A DNA stretch of 60,457 bases from Methylobacterium platani (GTDB taxonomy: Bacteria; Pseudomonadota; Alphaproteobacteria; Rhizobiales; Beijerinckiaceae), in contig NZ_LWHQ01000049.1 of assembly GCF_001653715.1 (NCBI RefSeq), positions 61,260 through 121,716 on the forward strand, read 5' to 3'. Every line of letters starts with the position of its first letter. Positions within the stretch are counted from its first letter, which is position 1. The notes under the pieces were generated by a model, which saw only the letters and a list, made by a program, of their open reading frames with translations, searched no databases and was not told the origin of the DNA. This document shows, one piece after another, positions 46,735 to 55,069 of this stretch. The position numbers and the translations under genes are program-made.

Positions 46735-47251
46735 CGTTCCCGCTGACGGACGCGCCTTCCGCGCGCCGCGATGGTCGACCCGATCCCGCATGCCCCCCGG
46801 CCGTGCTGCAAGGCGGCGCCCGATCGGGCGCCGCCGGATACCCAATTCACGCCACCGGCGCGCCTCGTCTCTACGCCCGTCGCGGGCTCCCGCGCCCCGC
46901 GCCGTGTCCGACCCCGTGACGAGACATCTTCCCCGAGGGACGAATGACCCAAAGGGCCGCGTGACCCAAGGGCCGCGTGACCCGAGGGTCGAGGCAATTC
47001 GTGTCCAAACCGTGTCCGTGGACCGGCCCGATCCCGGGACAAGCTAGAGCATGAGCAGGCCGAGAGGGAGCCGCGGCGATCGGAAACCGGTGCCCGGAGC
47101 GGTCCGGGACGGCGCGCTAAGCCCCTGGCACCAGGGGAAGGATCGTGGATGCCCGCGGCGCGCGGTCGCGCCTGCTTCCGGGCGCTCCGGTGCGTTGTGC
47201 GTGCTCGTGTCGTCCCCGCTCTCCACAGGGTTCCGTCCCAGGGTGTCAGCC
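46735..47251. other. Divergent intergenic region tamA / deacetylase gene
   Basis: 517 bases with no convincing gene. It contains 16-base direct repeats (AAGGGCCGCGTGACCC and variants, about 46950-46993) and a perfect palindrome CCCCTGG-CA-CCAGGGG (47122-47137). The region should hold promoters for both sides. A start for the deacetylase at 47051 would read through it but has no family support. Confidence 0.4.
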
Positions 47252-48148
47252 ATGGTCCCGGTCGTGTTCCATCCGGCCTACGAGGCCGTGCTGCCGGAGG
47301 GGCACCGCTTCCCGATGGGCAAGTACGGGCGACTCGCCGCCGCGATCGCGGCGCGGGGGCTCGTGCCCGACGGCTTCGTGACGCCCGAGCCCGCGAGCCC
47401 GGAGCTGATCCGCCTCGCCCACGACGCCCTTTACGTCGAGCAGGTCGTCACCGCGACGGTGCCGCGGGCGGTCGAGCGGGCGATCGGCCTGCCGGTCGAT
47501 GCCGGGGTGGCGCGGCGCTCGCTCGCCGCCTGCGGCGGCACGCTGCTGGCCGCCCGGCTGGCGCTGGCGGGCGGGCTCGCCGGCAGCACCGCGGGCGGCA
47601 GCCACCACGGCCGGCGGGACGGGGGACGGGGGTTCTGCGTCTTCAACGACGTCGCGGTGGCGGCGCTCGCCCTCAGGCGCGAGGGCGCGATCCGCCGGGC
47701 GCTGGTCGTCGACCTCGACGTGCACCAGGGCGACGGCACCGCCGACTGCCTGCGCGACGAGCCCGACCTGTTCACCTTCTCGATGCATGCCGAGAAGAAC
47801 TATCCCACCGACAAGGTGCCGGGCGACCTCGATGTCGGCCTGCCCGACGGGCTCGGCGACGACGACTACCTGGCGGCGGTGAACCTCCACGTGCCGCGCC
47901 TGCTCGACGCGCAGGCCCCCGACCTCGTCTTCTACAATGCCGGGGTCGATCCCCACCGCGACGACCGCCTCGGCCGCCTGTCGCTCACCGACGACGGCCT
48001 GCGCCGGCGCGAGGCGGCCGTCGTCGACGCGGTGCGCCGGCGCGGCATCCCGCTCGTCGCGGTGATCGGCGGCGGCTACGCGACCGACATCGAGGCGCTG
48101 GCGGCCCGCCACGCCCTGGTCTTCGAGGCGATGGCGGCGCGGGGATAG
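47252..48148 (+). CDS. Histone deacetylase superfamily (class II-like) deacetylase
   Basis: 298 residues. Zinc-dependent deacetylase motifs are GGSHHGRRDGGRGFCVFND with the catalytic His118-His119 pair, DLDVHQGDGTA with zinc ligands Asp156 and His158, and FYNAGVDPHRDDRLG with the third ligand. Bacterial members deacetylate acetylated polyamines, acetoin-like compounds or proteins. The N-terminus VPVVFHPAYEAVLPEGHRFPMGKY is the normal family start, which fixes the start codon. A 49-residue gene follows 73 bases downstream. Confidence 0.92.
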   Translation: MVPVVFHPAYEAVLPEGHRFPMGKYGRLAAAIAARGLVPDGFVTPEPASPELIRLAHDALYVEQVVTATVPRAVERAIGLPVDAGVARRSLAACGGTLLAARLALAGGLAGSTAGGSHHGRRDGGRGFCVFNDVAVAALALRREGAIRRALVVDLDVHQGDGTADCLRDEPDLFTFSMHAEKNYPTDKVPGDLDVGLPDGLGDDDYLAAVNLHVPRLLDAQAPDLVFYNAGVDPHRDDRLGRLSLTDDGLRRREAAVVDAVRRRGIPLVAVIGGGYATDIEALAARHALVFEAMAARG

Positions 48149-48221
48149 GCCCGGAACGGCCGAGCCGGTCGGCCGTTATTTCCAGGACAAGATCCCTCAC
48201 CCCGCCACTCCGGAGGATACG

Positions 48222-48371
48222 ATGAGCCTCATCGGCCGAATCGTCACCAAGATCCTGGGCAACGACGATCCCCGCATCCGCCCCGACGGCCGCCCCTACG
48301 ACGACCGGGTCACCGACACCGATTCCGGCAACCTCGTCGGCCGCCTCGTCACCAAGATCCTGCGCCGCTGA
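48222..48371 (+). CDS. 49-residue protein with duplicated terminal motif
   Basis: A clear GGAGG ribosome site stands before the ATG. The protein starts MSLIGRIVTKILGNDDPR, continues with a charged linker (IRPDGRPYDDRVTDTDSGN) and ends LVGRLVTKILRR. The ten-residue motif L-[IV]-G-R-[IL]-V-T-K-I-L occurs at residues 3-12 and 38-47. Each copy can form an amphipathic helix. No family was recognised. Good start site, codon pattern and following terminator make a real gene likely. It might be co-transcribed with the deacetylase gene. Confidence 0.7.
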   Translation: MSLIGRIVTKILGNDDPRIRPDGRPYDDRVTDTDSGNLVGRLVTKILRR

Positions 48372-48408
48372 CCGCGGCGCCCCCGGCGACACGTACGAAG
48401 CCCCCCAA

Positions 48409-48445
48409 GCGACACCCCCGCCGGCCCCCCCGGCGGGGGTGTCGC
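48409..48445 (+). terminator. Perfect 16-bp hairpin, terminator
   Basis: GCGACACCCCCGCCGG (48409-48424) pairs exactly with 48430-48445 around five C residues. It begins 38 bases after the 49-residue gene's stop. The following T tract is poor (CGTGCTT), yet the stem is very stable. Confidence 0.7.
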
Positions 48446-48706
48446 CGTGCTTGCGACGGGCGCGATCGTTTCGGCGAAAATTCACCATCGGTGCGCTTTC
48501 GCACTTGCGAACCATCCGCGAGCGATTATCTTGTGCATTGCATGGTCGCGATGGCGTCGCGGCCCTGCTGCCCTCTTTGGGCGTTTCCTCCCTAGACTTC
48601 GGGCCGCTCGCAAGAGTGGCCTTTTTTCTTGGTGCCGGGCAGTTCTCGGTCCCGACGATGTCTTGGTGCCGGGGAACGGGCATCCCGGGCCGCCCGCCCG
48701 CGAGGA
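48446..48706. other. Intergenic region between convergent genes
   Basis: 261 bases with a locally AT-richer patch (about 48470-48560). No gene or motif was recognised. Confidence 0.3.
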
Positions 48707-49591
48707 TCATCCCGCCCCGTCGGCCGTCTCCAGCCACCGCCTCTGCGCCTGCGCCACCCGCGCCACGCCCCGCGCCGCCCGCGTGTCCGGCACCGATACC
48801 GCCTCGCCGGCGAGCAGGCGCCGCTTGAGCGCGACGAGCGCCGGATCGCCCCAGCGCGCGAGCAGCGCCTGGAACGCGGCGTGGCGCCCCGGGTCGTCGC
48901 CGCCCTCCGTCAGCGGGTGCGGCGGGTGCAGGTGGATCACCGGGGCGAGGCCCGGCGGGATCGCGGCCGTGGCGGCGTGGAGGCGGCCCTGGCGCAGCAG
49001 CTTGTCGAACCAGAGCGCGCGGGGCCCCGGATGGGCATCGGGCAGCACGACCTCGATCCGGGCGCGGGCATGGGCCGCCACCAGCACCGCCCCGAGCCCG
49101 GGAAGCGCGGCCCACACCGCCGCGTCGGCCGGGCGGCCGCAGGCGGCGCGCATCCCCCGAACCGCCTCGCCCCGCACCCGGACGAGGAGCCGGGCCTGGC
49201 GCAAGGGGAGGCCGAGGCAGAACAGCACGCCGTCGCGATCCCCCGCCCGCGCCGCTCCCGCGTCGGGGCCGAGCTCGCGCAAGGCCGGGGCCGGGCAGGG
49301 CGGCAGGAGGGAGACCGGCCGGCACAGGGCGAGGGCGTGGCTCCACGCCCCGGCCCCGAGCGCCGTCTCGTAGGCGACCGGCATCAGGGCGTCGGCCCCC
49401 TCCAGCACCAGGGCGCCGCGGGGGGTGACGAGGCCGGGGCGCCCGCCGCAGGGAAGGTCCGCCGGTTCGCCGGGGGCGCGCCGGAAGGTGGCGCCGGCCC
49501 CGTAGCCGCCGAGGCTCCATGCCGCGGCCGGATCGGCGAGGGCGCGAGCCAGGACGGCGCGCAGGGCGGCGCGATCCGGCGGCGGGCTCAC
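48707..49591 (-). CDS. Conserved hypothetical protein (DUF6925-like)
   Basis: 294 residues from a GTG start. It begins with VSPPPDRAALRAVLARALADPAAAWSLGGYGAGATFRR, and further has LPCGGRPGLVTPRGALVLEG, VLFCLGLPLRQARLLVRVRG and a C-terminal helical part with WLETAD. The sequence resembles a conserved alphaproteobacterial family of unknown function; the DUF name is from memory and uncertain. No signal peptide or membrane helix. Divergent to the DUF502 gene, with which it shares a 90-base intergenic region. Confidence 0.65.
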   Translation of the reverse strand: MSPPPDRAALRAVLARALADPAAAWSLGGYGAGATFRRAPGEPADLPCGGRPGLVTPRGALVLEGADALMPVAYETALGAGAWSHALALCRPVSLLPPCPAPALRELGPDAGAARAGDRDGVLFCLGLPLRQARLLVRVRGEAVRGMRAACGRPADAAVWAALPGLGAVLVAAHARARIEVVLPDAHPGPRALWFDKLLRQGRLHAATAAIPPGLAPVIHLHPPHPLTEGGDDPGRHAAFQALLARWGDPALVALKRRLLAGEAVSVPDTRAARGVARVAQAQRRWLETADGAG

Positions 49592-49681
49592 CAAAGGGCC
49601 GCTCCCGCCTTGAGCGCAACGCAGCAAACCGCTACCTCTTCGCCGGCAGGGGGCGCCTGCCGGGATCGAGAATCGCCAATC

Positions 49682-50446
49682 GTGTCGGAACCCTCGCCGC
49701 TGATCCCCGATCCGGAAGCACCGGCCACCCGCAAGCGGGTCAGCGTCCGCGGCCGCCTGCGCAACTACTTCTTCACCGGCGTCATCGTCGCCGGCCCCCT
49801 GGCGATCACGATCTACATCACCTGGTGGTGCATCAGCCTGATCGACGGCTGGGTCAAGCCGCTGGTCCCCTCGGCCTACCTGCCCGACCATTACCTGCCG
49901 TTCAGCGTGCCGGGGCTCGGCCTCGTCATCGCCTTCGTGGCGCTGACGACGCTCGGCGCGCTGACCGCCAACCTCGTCGGCCGCTCGGTGGTCGAGTTCG
50001 GCGAGGTGCTGCTCGCCCGCACACCGGTGATCTCGGGCCTCTATCGCGGCCTGCGCCAGGTGTTCGAGACCCTGTTCTCGACCAGCGGCACCTCGTTCCG
50101 CACCGTCGGGCTGGTCGAGTTCCCGGTGAAGGGCACGTGGTCGATCGTGTTCCTGTCGGCCCCGGCGGGGCCCGACGTGCAGGCGGCGCTCGGCCCCCAG
50201 CACGACCATGTCGGGGTGTTCCTGCCCTGCGCGCCGAACCCGACCACCGGCTTCTTCTTCTACCTGCCGCGCGCCGAGGTGATCGAGCTCCCGATCAGCG
50301 TCGACGACGCCGCCAAGCTGGTGATGTCGGCCGGCGTCATCCAGCCCGAGGACCCGCAATCGCGCCTGCAGGCGATGGCGGCGGGCCTGCGGGTCGCGCA
50401 GGTCGGGCCGATCGAGGTGCCGGCGCGGGACCGCCAGGACGCCTGA
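49682..50446 (+). CDS. DUF502 family membrane protein
   Basis: 254 residues. Two membrane helices (about 30-52 and 75-98) lie near the N-terminus, followed by ARTPVISGLYRGLRQVFETL, VEFPVKGTWSIVFLSA and FLPCAPNPTTGFFFYLPRAEVIELPISVDDAAKLVMSAGVI, which are DUF502 signatures. Members are widespread and unproven in function, with a link to membrane organisation suggested in plants (COV1 relatives). The GTG start at 49682 (VSEPSPLIPDPE) fits the family N-terminus. Confidence 0.88.
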   Translation: MSEPSPLIPDPEAPATRKRVSVRGRLRNYFFTGVIVAGPLAITIYITWWCISLIDGWVKPLVPSAYLPDHYLPFSVPGLGLVIAFVALTTLGALTANLVGRSVVEFGEVLLARTPVISGLYRGLRQVFETLFSTSGTSFRTVGLVEFPVKGTWSIVFLSAPAGPDVQAALGPQHDHVGVFLPCAPNPTTGFFFYLPRAEVIELPISVDDAAKLVMSAGVIQPEDPQSRLQAMAAGLRVAQVGPIEVPARDRQDA

Positions 50447-50512
50447 GCCTCAGGACCCTTGAGCCCCCGGACGCCTGAGCTCCAGGACGCACGCCTGAGC
50501 CTCGAGGCGCCC
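50436..50512. repeat. Short direct repeats after the DUF502 gene
   Basis: GACGCCTGAGC or close variants appear three times (about 50438, 50470 and 50490), some with an adjacent reverse-complementary CTCAGG. The repeats start inside the last codons of the DUF502 gene. Probably slippage-derived. Confidence 0.4.
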
Positions 50513-50588
50513 GCCCTCGACAGGAACGCCCGTCCCGTGCTCCTTGTCGTCACCGGCCGCCCATAGGCCGGATGACGGGGGGATCGGC

Positions 50589-52571
50589 ATGCGGACAATC
50601 CGGGTTCTGGCCGGCGCGCTCAGCTGCGCGCTCCTGGCATGGCCGGCCGCGGCGCGGATCACCGCGATCGAGGTCACGTCCGTCGAGCCCTTCGCCGACG
50701 GGGCGGCCTTCGGCGAGGCGGGGGCCTACGAGCGCGTCGTCGGCACCGCCCGGGGCGAGCTCGATCCGGCCGACCCGGCCAATGCCGGCATCACCGACAT
50801 CGCGCTCGCGCCCCGCAACGCCCGCGGCCTGGTCGAGTACGCCACCGACCTGTTCCTGCTGCGCCCGAAGGAGCCGGGCCGGGGCAGCGGCACGCTGCTG
50901 TTCGAGGTACCGAACCGCGGCCGCAAGTTCCTGTTCAACTGGATCATGGACGCGAAGCCCGCGGCCGGGCTGACCGCGATCAACGATCCGCGCTCGGCGG
51001 CGGATGCCGGCACCGGCCTGTTCCTGCGCCGCGGCGACACCCTGGCCTGGGCCGGCTGGGAGGCGAATGCCCTGCGCCAGCAGGGCGGCATGGCGATCGA
51101 CGTGCCGGTGGCGACCCGCAACGGCCGGCCGATCACCGAATGGGTGCGCGACGAGCTGGTGAGCGCCACCCGCGGCCCGCCGGAGGCGCCGTTCTACCTC
51201 GCCTTCGAGGCGGCCCAGAGTGCCGCGCCCACCCAGGACGCCGCGCCGGAGCCGGGCGACGAGGCGCAGCTCACCGTGAAGCGGCGCGAGCCGGACGTTG
51301 CCCGGCCGGTGCCGCCGCAGGCCTGGCGCCTCGCCACCCCGCGCCAGATCGAGCTCCTGCCGAAGGGCACCAGGCCCGGTCCCGGCACGATCTACCAGTT
51401 CACCTACCGGACGACCGGGCCGAAGGTGCAGGGCATCGGCTTTGCCGCCGTGCGGGACGTGGTGGCGCACCTGCGCACCGCGCCGGAGGCGGCCGGGGGC
51501 CCGATCCGGCACACCGTCGCCCTCGGCATCTCGCAGAGCGGGCGCTACCTGCGCGACTTTGTCCACCAGGGCTTCAACCGCGACGAGAGCGGCCGGCGGG
51601 TCTTCGACGGGGTGCTCGCCCACATCGCCGGGGCGGGCGGGATCTTCCTCAACGCCCGCTTCGCCCAGCCCTCGCGCACCAACACCCAGCACGAGGACCA
51701 TCTCTACCCCGAGAACGCCTTCCCGTTCTCGGCCGCGGCCCTGCAGGACCCGGTGACCGGGCAGCGGGGGGCTCTCCTGCGCGGCGACGCCTCGGACCCG
51801 CTGCTGATCGAGGTCAACACCGGCACCGAGTACTGGCAGAAGGGCGCCTCGCTGCTCACCACCGATCCCCTCGGCCGCGCCGACGTGGCGCTGCCGGACA
51901 AGGCCCGCGCCTACCTGGTGTCGAGCGGCTTCCACAACGGCCGCGCCCACCTGACCAACGCGAAGGGCGCCTGCGTGAACCCGCGCAGCACGCTCAGCTC
52001 CGGCCCGGCGCTCAGGGCGCTCCTGGTGGCGCTCGAGGAATGGGTCGCCACCGGCCGCGCCCCGCCGGAGAGCCGGGTGCCGCGCCTGTCCGACGGCACC
52101 CTGGTCGAGCCGGAGCGGATCGGCTTCCCCTACATCCCGGGCGTCGCGGTGCCGACGGCCGGCAACGCCGTCGCGCGGTTCGCGACCTATCTCGACCCGC
52201 ATCCCGAGGCCGGGCCGCAATACCGGCCGCTGGTGCCGCGGGTCGATGCCGACGGGCACGAGGTCGCGGGCATCCGGCTGCCCGCGGTGGCGGCGCCGCG
52301 GGCGACCCAGACCGGCTGGAACTTCTACGCCGACCCGTACCCGACCGGCGTGCTGTGCGACCGCGACGGCAGCGAGCTGGCGCTCGCCCGCACGAAGGCC
52401 GAGCGGGAGGCGAGCGGCGACCCCCGCCCGTCGCTCGAGGAGCGCTATCCCGACAAGGCCGCCTACGCGGCGGCGGTGGCGAAGGCGGCGGACGCCCTCG
52501 TCGCCGAGCGGCTGCTGCTGCGGGAGGATGCGGACCGGATGACGGCGCAGGCGCAAGGCGAGGGGCCGTAG
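50589..52571 (+). CDS. Secreted alpha/beta hydrolase domain protein (Abhydrolase_10-like)
   Basis: 660 residues. A signal peptide (about 1-22, MRTIRVLAGALSCALLAWP) leads to a periplasmic hydrolase. The nucleophile region is GISQSGRYLRDFVHQGFN; other features are DGVLAHIAGAGGIFLNARFAQPSRTNTQHEDHLYPENAFPF and a C-terminal LEERYPDKAAYAAAVAKAADALVAERLLLREDA, all characteristic of a large uncharacterised hydrolase family. Substrate unknown; esters are likely. The start is set by GGGGGGAT before the ATG and by the signal peptide. Monocistronic. Confidence 0.88.
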   Translation: MRTIRVLAGALSCALLAWPAAARITAIEVTSVEPFADGAAFGEAGAYERVVGTARGELDPADPANAGITDIALAPRNARGLVEYATDLFLLRPKEPGRGSGTLLFEVPNRGRKFLFNWIMDAKPAAGLTAINDPRSAADAGTGLFLRRGDTLAWAGWEANALRQQGGMAIDVPVATRNGRPITEWVRDELVSATRGPPEAPFYLAFEAAQSAAPTQDAAPEPGDEAQLTVKRREPDVARPVPPQAWRLATPRQIELLPKGTRPGPGTIYQFTYRTTGPKVQGIGFAAVRDVVAHLRTAPEAAGGPIRHTVALGISQSGRYLRDFVHQGFNRDESGRRVFDGVLAHIAGAGGIFLNARFAQPSRTNTQHEDHLYPENAFPFSAAALQDPVTGQRGALLRGDASDPLLIEVNTGTEYWQKGASLLTTDPLGRADVALPDKARAYLVSSGFHNGRAHLTNAKGACVNPRSTLSSGPALRALLVALEEWVATGRAPPESRVPRLSDGTLVEPERIGFPYIPGVAVPTAGNAVARFATYLDPHPEAGPQYRPLVPRVDADGHEVAGIRLPAVAAPRATQTGWNFYADPYPTGVLCDRDGSELALARTKAEREASGDPRPSLEERYPDKAAYAAAVAKAADALVAERLLLREDADRMTAQAQGEGP

Positions 52572-52778
52572 CGGCACCGGCCCGGCGGGCGATCGTGCCG
52601 CGGGGGCCGCGGGGCAGGAGGCTCTCGCGGTCGGCGCGAACGATGCTATGGGGGCCGCGGGGAGGCAGACCGACCCGCCTTTCCGCGCCTCGGCCGTGGA
52701 GCGTCCGCCCGCGGCCGCCGCGACCGCGTCGAGGCCCCCCGCGACCGCGCGCCCGACAGACAGGATCGCCCCCCGCCC

Positions 52779-53861
52779 GTGACCGACGACACATCGACCC
52801 CCGCCGCGATCGACACGGCCGGGGACGGCCCCGCGCGGCCCGACTTCGCGGCGCTCGCGCGCGAGATCGCCCGCCACTGCGCGGCCTACCGGGATCCCGT
52901 CCCGCGGCTCGCGCTCCGGCAGGTCGCCAACACCCTGCTGCCCTACCTCGCCCTCTGCGCCCTCATGCTGTGGGCGGCGGCGCGGGGCTTTGAGCCCTGG
53001 GTGCTGCCGCTCGCCGTGCCGGCCGGCGGCCTGCTGGTCCGGCTGTTCATCATCCAGCACGATTGCGGGCACGGCTCGTTCCTGCCCTCGCGCACCGCCA
53101 ACGACCGTCTCGGCCGAGCCTTGAGCCTGCTGACGGTGACGCCCTACGACAGCTGGAAGCGGGCGCATGCCCTGCACCACGCCTCGACCGGCGATCTCAG
53201 CCGCCGCGGCACCGGGGACATCCACACGCTGACCGTGCGCGAGTACCTCGCCCTGTCGCGCTGGCACCGGCTCCGCTACCGCCTCTACCGCAACCCGTTC
53301 ATCCTGATCGTGCTCGGCTCGCCGCTCAACTTCCTGGTGCTGCAGCGGTTTCCCTCCGGCGTCGGCCTGCCCTGGCGCACTGCGTGGCGGGACGTGCTCG
53401 CCCTCGACCTCGCGCTCGCCGCGCTGGTCGCGCTGCTCGCCCTCGCCACCGGCGGGATCGGGCCGGTGCTCTGGGTGCTCCTGCCGGTCGTCGCCGTCGC
53501 CGCCTGGATCGGCGGCTGGCTGTTCTACGTCCAGCACCAGTACGAGGAGACCGTCTGGGAGGGGCCCGAGGCCTGGGACTTCCACCGCGCGGCGCTCGGC
53601 GGCAGCTCGTACTACGTCCTGCCGCGGGTGCTGCAATGGTTCACCGGCAATGTCGGGCTGCACCACGTCCATCACCTCAACAGCCGCATCCCGAACTACC
53701 GGCTCCAGGAATGCCTGGACGGCCACGCGACCCTCGGCGAGGTCGGCCGCCTGACCCTGCGCGACAGCCTGCGCTGCCTCGGGCTCGCCCTGTGGGACGA
53801 GGAGGCCCGCAAGCTGATCGGGTTCTCGGGGCTGCGGACCGCGACGGCGCACGGAGCGTGA
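52779..53861 (+). CDS. Membrane fatty acid desaturase (DesA/omega-6 type)
   Basis: 360 residues with a GTG start. Three His boxes are seen: HDCGHGS, HALHHASTG and HHVHHLNS, which hold the di-iron centre, between about four membrane helices. It introduces a cis double bond in membrane fatty acids. The layout with VQHQYEETVW before the last box is that of the DesA/omega-6 group. Adjusting membrane fluidity is the expected role. No electron-donor gene is nearby. The N-terminal 20 residues are low in complexity; start at 52779 fits spacing. Confidence 0.92.
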   Translation: MTDDTSTPAAIDTAGDGPARPDFAALAREIARHCAAYRDPVPRLALRQVANTLLPYLALCALMLWAAARGFEPWVLPLAVPAGGLLVRLFIIQHDCGHGSFLPSRTANDRLGRALSLLTVTPYDSWKRAHALHHASTGDLSRRGTGDIHTLTVREYLALSRWHRLRYRLYRNPFILIVLGSPLNFLVLQRFPSGVGLPWRTAWRDVLALDLALAALVALLALATGGIGPVLWVLLPVVAVAAWIGGWLFYVQHQYEETVWEGPEAWDFHRAALGGSSYYVLPRVLQWFTGNVGLHHVHHLNSRIPNYRLQECLDGHATLGEVGRLTLRDSLRCLGLALWDEEARKLIGFSGLRTATAHGA

Positions 53862-53988
53862 CCGGGCGGGGGGCCGGCGATCGCGCCGGCTCCCGCGCGG
53901 GCATGGACCGGCCTTGAGCGCCTAATCCTCCTGGGTTAATCCTCCGCCGCGATGCGGCCGGTGCGCCGCGCCACTCCAGGGAGGCTTC

Positions 53989-54492
53989 ATGCCCGTGCGT
54001 CCGATCGGTGCCGGATTCGTCGGATTCGGTCTCGCCCTCTCCGCGGCCAGCCTGCCGGCCGCCGCCGACACCCTGCCGGTGCGCAAGGCCGGCCTGTGGG
54101 AGAGCAAGACCGTCTCGGCGGAGGGCAACGCGACCGCCCGTCAGTGCATCGACGAGAAGACCGACCAGATGGCGCAAGGAGCGCTCGGCGCCGGGCAGTG
54201 CTCCAAGCGCAGCTTCGTCAAGACGAGCACCGGCTATACCGGCGAGACCGAGTGCAAGATCGGCCCGATCTCGGCCTCCGGCACCAGCGTGATCACCGGC
54301 GACTTCGCCAGCAAGGTCCACCTCGACGTCGACACGACGCTGACCGGCGTACCCGGCATGAAGGAGCCGGTCCGGCGCAAGATGACGATCGACGCCACCT
54401 ATCTCGGTCCCTGCGAGGCGGGGCAGAGCCCGGGCGACATCATTTTGCCGGACGGGAAGATCGTGAAGATGCCGCAGGGGGCGGGGCGGTAG
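53989..54492 (+). CDS. Secreted DUF3617 family protein
   Basis: 167 residues. A signal peptide (about 1-27, FVGFGLALSAASLPAAAD) is followed by KAGLWESKTV, CIDEKTDQ, QCSKRSFVKTSTGYTGETECKIGP and GPCEAGQSPGDIILPDGKIVKM, which form the DUF3617 pattern with four paired cysteines. Function unknown; the family is periplasmic. A GGGAGG ribosome site decides the start. The same direction as the desaturase gene but 127 bases away. Confidence 0.87.
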   Translation: MPVRPIGAGFVGFGLALSAASLPAAADTLPVRKAGLWESKTVSAEGNATARQCIDEKTDQMAQGALGAGQCSKRSFVKTSTGYTGETECKIGPISASGTSVITGDFASKVHLDVDTTLTGVPGMKEPVRRKMTIDATYLGPCEAGQSPGDIILPDGKIVKMPQGAGR

Positions 54493-54529
54493 GGGTCGCT
54501 CGGTGGCGAGGGGCACGCCTGATACCGCC

Positions 54530-54752
54530 GCGCCGTCGAACGGACTCGTTCGACGGCGCCGGCTGGAGCATTTTCCGATGAAGTGGATGCCGGTTCGTCG
54601 AAAAATCAATAAAACAAAGACTTAGAGAGAACCGCGATTGCAGCGCGATCGTGAAGCGCACTAGACCCGCAAGGTCCCCTCTTTCCTTGTGTCGGCGCCG
54701 ATGCGCCGGACGCCTTCGATCGACATGTCGGTGCGAAGGCGCGAGGGTATGA
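54530..54752. repeat. Structured dispersed repeat, copy A (with 100-bp insert)
   Basis: It starts with a perfect 12-bp hairpin (54530-54541 and 54548-54559, loop GGACTC). A segment of roughly 100 bases that begins GGAGCATTTTCCGATGAAGT, typical of a common Rhizobiales repeat, separates it from a second block (about 54664-54752) with its own CGCCTTCG/CGAAGGCG stem. The second block and first hairpin recur as copy B at 56795-56916. Confidence 0.72.
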
Positions 54753-55069
54753 CAGGCGTTCAGCTCATGTGGCAGTCGCGCTGCAGGTCCAACGCACCAC
54801 TTCGATATCGCCGCCGCTTCGTATCCGATCGCACGCCTTGCAGTCGAAACCGGCGTGAAGCGGATCGGTCCGCACCACGGCCGACCGGGAGGCGGGCGGC
54901 GATCCGCGCCCGTCTCTCGAGGAGCACTCACCGGACAGGGCGGGCCCTTGCGCGGGCGGCGCCGGAGGAGGGGCCGTCGACCGGCCCCTCGCCCGCTCGG
55001 TCGCGGCTCGCGAGGCGAGGCGGACGATCGTCCGCCTCCCGCCCGTCGAGGATCTGACCGCTCCCGCCT
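54753..55069. other. Intergenic region after the FG-GAP gene
   Basis: 317 bases, GC-rich, no gene recognised and no clear terminator. It lies between repeat copy A and the end of the propeller gene. Confidence 0.3.

Noticed and set aside
42247..46746. A 1499-codon open frame on the plus strand opposite tamB and tamA
   Set aside because: It is a by-product of high GC and codon bias; it has no family resemblance, and the opposite strand encodes clear TamB and TamA.
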